DNA of 45,155 nt from Microbacterium testaceum. GTDB taxonomy: Bacteria; Actinomycetota; Actinomycetes; Actinomycetales; Microbacteriaceae. The stretch spans positions 1-45,155 of the forward strand of contig NZ_JAJGNJ010000015.1 in NCBI RefSeq assembly GCF_020781835.1. Reading direction: 5' to 3'. Within the stretch, counting starts at the first letter, position 1. Each line of letters starts with the position of its first letter. The notes beneath the pieces are model-generated. The model saw only the letters and a list, made by a program, of their open reading frames with translations, was not told where the DNA came from and did not search any database. This document shows positions 41,195 through 45,155 of the stretch, piece after piece. The translations under genes and the position numbers were made by a program.

Positions 41195-42001
41195 ATGGTG
41201 AACATGTCCCACCGGGTGCCGTTGGGTGGTTGTGATGTGCTCGTCGACGATGGGGGCGGAAGCGGTTCGTCGGTGCTGTTTCTCCACGGTGCGGGGGCCG
41301 ACCATGTGATGTTCGACGACCAGGTAGACGCCTTGCGGGCGAATGGGCACCGGGTTGTGACGTGGGACATGCGAGCGCACGGACGATCTCGGCCCAACAC
41401 GGCCGAGATCACGGGGCCACAGTTCGTTGCCGATGTCGAACACCTCATCCGGACTCTCGACCTGGATGAGCCGACGCTGATCGGGCACTCCCTCGGCGGC
41501 AACATCGCCCAGCAGCTCGTGCGTCGTCGACCGACCGCGTACTCGGCGCTGATCGTGATCGACTCCACGTGGAATACCGGTCCCCTGAGCTGGTGGGAGC
41601 GGAGGTTGCTGAAGCTCGCTGCGCCCGGTCTTCGGCTCATCCCTGCGGGGTCGCTGCCGGGAGTCATGGCACGGGCTTCCGCGGTGACCCCCGCCGCCCA
41701 AGCGGATCTGCGTCGCGCATTCTCCCATGTGCCGAAGAATGACTTTCTGGCCATCTGGGCCGCGACGACGTCTTTCGTCGCCCCGGATCCGGGATACCGC
41801 ACGCCCGTACCGCTGCTCTTGATCCGGGGGGAAGAGGACGGTACGGGCAATATCGCTCAGGCAATGCCCGCCTGGGCCGCGCACGAGGGCATCGGTGAGG
41901 TCCTGATTCCAGGCGCCGGGCACGTCCCCAGCCAGGACGCCCCAGAAGCGGTGACGGCGGCCATCACGCGATTCCTCACCTCCCTGAAGGGCCAGCGATG
42001 A
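41195..42001 (+). CDS. alpha/beta-fold hydrolase
   Basis: 268 residues. Nucleophile elbow GHSLGGN with Ser near residue 101, oxyanion region FLHGAGADH, acid in RGEEDGTGN, and catalytic His in GAGHVPSQDAPE. Normal length with a cap domain in the middle (WNTGPLSWWERRLLKLAAPG). Cytosolic hydrolase of esterase, lactonase or haloperoxidase type; substrate unknown. The downstream MarR/GbsR-like gene starts inside its stop codon (ATGA), so the two are one operon. Confidence 0.9.
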   Translation: MVNMSHRVPLGGCDVLVDDGGGSGSSVLFLHGAGADHVMFDDQVDALRANGHRVVTWDMRAHGRSRPNTAEITGPQFVADVEHLIRTLDLDEPTLIGHSLGGNIAQQLVRRRPTAYSALIVIDSTWNTGPLSWWERRLLKLAAPGLRLIPAGSLPGVMARASAVTPAAQADLRRAFSHVPKNDFLAIWAATTSFVAPDPGYRTPVPLLLIRGEEDGTGNIAQAMPAWAAHEGIGEVLIPGAGHVPSQDAPEAVTAAITRFLTSLKGQR

Positions 42002-42447
42002 CCGCCGACGCGGACTTCATCAACGCGGTGGGCGACCTCATGGCGTCATGGAGCCTCTCGCGGGCTACGGGCCGGGTGTACGGGGCACTCCTTCTCGAGG
42101 AGGACCCGGTGTCGCTGGATCACCTCGCCGATCGCGTGAGCCTGAGCAAAGGGCAGATCAGCACATCCACTCGCGAACTGATCTCCTGGGGTTTGGCGCG
42201 CTCGCTCCCTCAGCCCGGGAGCAGGCGAATCCTCATCGAGGCGGCTGGGGGTCTCGACTCTCTGCTCGCGTCCTCGCAGCAACGCACTCGTGCGCTCGTG
42301 AGCGCACTGGAAGCCGGCCGCGGTCTTGTGCGAGAGGGCTCAGCCGCGCAGCAGCGGTTGGGCGATGTGATCGACCTTTTCCATGGCTACGTCGCTGCGA
42401 GCGAGCAGATCTTGTTGCACCGTCGGCCCCCGCTCCGTGAGAGCTGA
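41998..42447 (+). CDS. MarR/GbsR-like transcriptional regulator
   Basis: 149 residues from ATG 41998, overlapping the stop of the alpha/beta hydrolase. Winged HTH of the GbsR/MarR type: RATGRVYGALLLEEDPVSLD, HLADRVSLSKGQISTSTREL and the wing ARSLPQPGSRRILIE. A C-terminal helical dimerisation region follows. It probably regulates its own operon or the convergent GMC oxidoreductase. The signal is unknown. Confidence 0.82.
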   Translation: MTADADFINAVGDLMASWSLSRATGRVYGALLLEEDPVSLDHLADRVSLSKGQISTSTRELISWGLARSLPQPGSRRILIEAAGGLDSLLASSQQRTRALVSALEAGRGLVREGSAAQQRLGDVIDLFHGYVAASEQILLHRRPPLRES

Positions 42448-42612
42448 CCATCTCGCGGGGGGATCTCCGGCGCAATCCCGAGCGGTGGTGCGCAGCAATC
42501 CCCTACGAGCCACGAGGGCCACGGTCCCGCGCTCGGCGGAGCTCATCTGGCCTCGGCGGCTGTCTACGTCATCGCCCGCCTCGCGATGTGCCCTTCGCGG
42601 AAAGCGAGCCGG
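42448..42612. other. gap between convergent regulator and GMC gene
   Basis: About 165 bp, GC-rich; I see no gene and no strong hairpin here. Confidence 0.3.
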
Positions 42613-44994
42613 TCACGAGAGGGTTGCTGCCGCTGTCGTCGCTCGAGCAGACGCAGAGTCGACCGGCCTCCGCGCTCCCTGCGCGCGGACTGCCACGCTT
42701 TCGTGGACGCGATCACCGAGGATGCCGCGGCGCGTGTGCTCCTCGTCGAGGCGCCGGCCGTCGTGGGCTGGTCGAGATGGCGGGCGCCGGCGGCATCCGG
42801 TGGTCACCTTCCCCAGTGTTCGGAGGGCGAAGAAGGCGACGAAACGTCGAGCGACTCTTCTCCGTCGGCTTCCGGTGAATGCCATTCCCTCGACGGAGCG
42901 GAGCAGTCGGAGGACGTCGATGACGGATATGCGGGCCGTCCCGAGGGCAATGCGAGCCTCCCGATCGGTGGCTCGTGAAAGGTCGAGCTCGAGATGCAGC
43001 GTGGTGAGCGGTCGCCAGGCGCTGTGGAGGGTCGGCGCCGCCTTGTGGCCGACGAGCCGGATGGGGAGGTCGTCGTCTCCTTGGCTGTCCAACACATACC
43101 GCATGGCCTTGTCTTCCCCGTCGGGGAAGAGCTCCAGTCGACCGCGCACCGGCTGGTGGGTGGCTACCCCGGCGATGTCGAGTGTTCCGGTGATGGTCAA
43201 CGGATGCCGTGAGCTCGCCCGGAATCGATCCCAGCTGGGAATCTCGGCCGCCAGGTGCAGTGTCGCCTGCACCTGCTGGCCGAGCTGGACGGTGCCCGTG
43301 AGTCGTTCCCGGAAGCGGAGTCCGTCTCCTGCGTGACGGATTCTGAGCTGTGCCATGGCGGCGAACGCTTCGTCTTCGGGGGCGGGGGTAGGGCGGACCT
43401 CGTCCCATTCGGGGGCGCGCCAGTCGGGTGTGCCGGTCGTGCGGATGGTGTGCTCGATGCTGCGTTCGGCGAGGGCGAGGATCGTGGCGGACGGGTTGGA
43501 GCCGGTTGCGGCGGGAACGGCGGCACCGTCGAGGATGACCAGCCCGGGGTAGCCGTGTACGTTGCCGTACCGGTCGATGACGCCGTCCTGGGCGTGGTCG
43601 CTCCGGGGTGCCCCGCCGAGGGGGTGGACGGTGATCGGGGTGCGCAGCAGAGACCAGATGGGGCTGGCGTAGGCGCGGCCACCGAGGTGCTGCCGGACGA
43701 CCTTTCCCACCCGAGACTGTGCGCGGGTGAGGCGCCGGTTCGCTTTCGCGTCCCATGCCACCGTGGCCTCGTGACGACGGTCCAGCGTGAGTCTGCCGGT
43801 TGCGGAGTCTCGGCCCATGAGCAGGAGCGCGAGCGTGTCGCGTCGCCGACGCGCCGCGGTTCGGTGGTGACGCGTGCCGCCGGGCAGCGCTTCGCGGATC
43901 ACGTTCGAGAGCAGCGTGGTCAGCGGTTCGGGGACGGCACCGTCTTGCACCTGGAACCAGACCGGTGAGCCGTCCTCTTCGACGTCCAGGATGGTGGTTG
44001 TGGTGATGGTGGGGCCGCGCTGCTCGCCACGGTCTCGCTGGGGGCGGCTGAGGAAGGTGAGGGCATCGCCGTTGCCGGAGAACCCCTCGCCGAGCCGCGG
44101 CGACAGGCGGGGCAGGGTGCGGAGGACGTCACGTTGACGAAGCAGGAGTTCGGTTGTTCCCACAGCGCCGGCCGCCACGATCACCAACCGTGCGCTTCTC
44201 TGCCGTCGCTGCCCTGTGCCGTGCTCACACCAGCTCACGAGGTAGCCGTCGTCCAGCGGTTCGATCCGGTCGACCTCGGCGCCGGTGACTCCTCGTGCGC
44301 CGTGTCTTTCGGCGAGGGCGAGGTAGGTCAGATCGAGGCTGTTCTTCGCACCCCGCGTGCATCCGACGACGCATTCGCCGCAGAACGAGCAGCCGCGCTG
44401 GGAAACCCCGTATCGGTTGGTGACCGTCGCCTCGGGGTCGTCCGTGAATCTGACGGCGAGGTTGGGTCGGATGGTGCCTCGGGGGCGACCGATTCGAGCG
44501 GCGAGGCCTTCGAGCGCCGTCACGCGGCCGGGGATGTCGCCGGTGGCGGGGTCGGCGGTGACAGGCGACACCTCGAGCATGTGGGCGGCGAGGTCGTAGT
44601 AGGGGTCGAGCGGGGCGCGACTTTCGTCCCAGCGCGGGTCGGCGAACACCTCGGCGGCGGGCCGTGCGAAGACGTTGGCGTAGACGAGCGATCCGCCGCC
44701 CCAACCTGCCGCCTGGATACTGAGCATGCGGTCCAGCCATCGGATGTCGTAGATGCCGTGTCCGGCGTTCCACAGCCAGCCGTCCGAGAGCTGGTCACCC
44801 CGTGGGAAATCGGCGGGCGAGAAGCGGCGTCCCCGCTCGAGCACGAGCACCGAGCGCCCTGCCTGCGCGAGACGGGCGGCGGCGACCGCACCGCCGAAAC
44901 CACTGCCGATGACGATGGCGTCGACCATCGGCGAGGCATCCGAGCGGGGATCGGCTGCGGTGAACTGCCGGGGCTGTGAGGCGGTCTGGCACAT
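42613..44994 (-). CDS. GMC-family oxidoreductase, cholesterol-oxidase-like
   Basis: 793 residues from ATG 44994 (MCQTASQPRQFTAADPRSDA) with AGGAAGGAA upstream; ATG 44928 (MVDAIVIG) is an alternative. The N-terminal FAD motif is DAIVIGSGFGGAVAAARLAQ. A Cys-rich motif GCSFCGECVVGCTRGAKNSL, typical of ChoD-like actinobacterial GMC enzymes, lies near residue 215. The active-site and C-terminal FAD region is HPLGG then LVILDGAAVPAATGSNPSAT. After about residue 570 a second domain follows (GTVQLGQQVQATLHLAAEIP, SWDRFRASSRHPLTITGTLD). In relatives this leads into a C-terminal alpha/beta hydrolase; here the last ~80 residues after LGKVTTGCRRRP are Arg-rich and unlike it, so the end may be truncated or shifted. 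Confidence 0.82.
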   Translation of the reverse strand: MCQTASQPRQFTAADPRSDASPMVDAIVIGSGFGGAVAAARLAQAGRSVLVLERGRRFSPADFPRGDQLSDGWLWNAGHGIYDIRWLDRMLSIQAAGWGGGSLVYANVFARPAAEVFADPRWDESRAPLDPYYDLAAHMLEVSPVTADPATGDIPGRVTALEGLAARIGRPRGTIRPNLAVRFTDDPEATVTNRYGVSQRGCSFCGECVVGCTRGAKNSLDLTYLALAERHGARGVTGAEVDRIEPLDDGYLVSWCEHGTGQRRQRSARLVIVAAGAVGTTELLLRQRDVLRTLPRLSPRLGEGFSGNGDALTFLSRPQRDRGEQRGPTITTTTILDVEEDGSPVWFQVQDGAVPEPLTTLLSNVIREALPGGTRHHRTAARRRRDTLALLLMGRDSATGRLTLDRRHEATVAWDAKANRRLTRAQSRVGKVVRQHLGGRAYASPIWSLLRTPITVHPLGGAPRSDHAQDGVIDRYGNVHGYPGLVILDGAAVPAATGSNPSATILALAERSIEHTIRTTGTPDWRAPEWDEVRPTPAPEDEAFAAMAQLRIRHAGDGLRFRERLTGTVQLGQQVQATLHLAAEIPSWDRFRASSRHPLTITGTLDIAGVATHQPVRGRLELFPDGEDKAMRYVLDSQGDDDLPIRLVGHKAAPTLHSAWRPLTTLHLELDLSRATDREARIALGTARISVIDVLRLLRSVEGMAFTGSRRRRVARRFVAFFALRTLGKVTTGCRRRPPSRPAHDGRRLDEEHTRRGILGDRVHESVAVRAQGARRPVDSASARATTAAATLS

Positions 44995-45023
44995 GGCGGT
45001 GTTCCTTCCTGCGGTCGGGGGTC

Positions 45024-45155
45024 GGGGGGGGGGGGGGGGGGGGGGGGCCCCCCCCCCCCCCCCCCCCCGCGGGGGGGGGGGCGCCCCGCCGGGGCGGGGG
45101 CCCGCGCGCCCGCACCCCCAAGACACCCACCCCCCCCCCCCCCCCCCCGGGGGCG
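45024..45155. other. poly-G/poly-C artefact at contig end
   Basis: More than 20 G, then more than 20 C, then further G and C runs, with no coding or known repeat structure. It looks like two-colour sequencing poly-G noise collapsed into a contig end, not native DNA. The open frames here that are rich in Pro and Gly should be ignored. Confidence 0.8.

Overview
The window looks like a chromosomal contig from a high-GC actinobacterium, most likely Microbacterium or a close relative (Microbacteriaceae). The grounds are coding DNA of about 70% GC, frequent GGATGCC/GGCATCC codon contexts, a DUF222/HNH endonuclease tail at the left end, a C-terminal LAxTG sorting motif, and many start codons with a TANNNT -10 box only 6-7 nt upstream (leaderless transcription). 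This is inference from sequence style, not a taxonomic assignment. The right end is a run of G and C homopolymers that looks like a sequencing or assembly artefact at a contig edge.

Layout. 1-1039: HNH tail and an MBL-fold hydrolase. 1088-7643: a complete sugar-uptake locus on the minus strand (LacI regulator, binding lipoprotein, two permeases, GH31 alpha-xylosidase) with LacI-type operators. 7784-12416: HAD-like protein, pdxH, Old Yellow Enzyme reductase, an SDR/NmrA-like pair and its divergent TetR. 12463-20560: secreted amidase with LAxTG anchor, BBE-type flavin oxidase with divergent LuxR regulator, SDR, two coupled AraC regulators and a SnoaL-like protein.

20611-32370 is the accessory region. 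A WYL-regulator / VOC-protein / RibD-like reductase scaffold occurs as two direct modules, with one intact WYL gene and three decayed WYL copies. Different mobile or defence-type genes sit in the gaps: an HTH-nucleotidyltransferase/HEPN toxin-antitoxin pair, a low-GC cassette of two membrane proteins plus a divergent unknown gene, a McrC remnant joined to an epoxide-hydrolase remnant, a Phd-like/RelE-like pair, an Mrr-type endonuclease, and a truncated gene that may belong to DUF3644. The right edge of this region cuts into a second sugar ABC operon, leaving only the first ~24 codons of its inner permease.

32370-45155: the rest of that second operon (permease, binding lipoprotein, LacI regulator with three operators), a DinB-like protein, a formate/nitrite-type channel, an ABC exporter with divergent TetR, an alpha/beta hydrolase coupled to a MarR/GbsR-like regulator, and a GMC oxidoreductase of the cholesterol-oxidase type. 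I saw no tRNA, rRNA, CRISPR array, transposase or integrase gene. Product names come from recognising motifs by eye; no database search was run.
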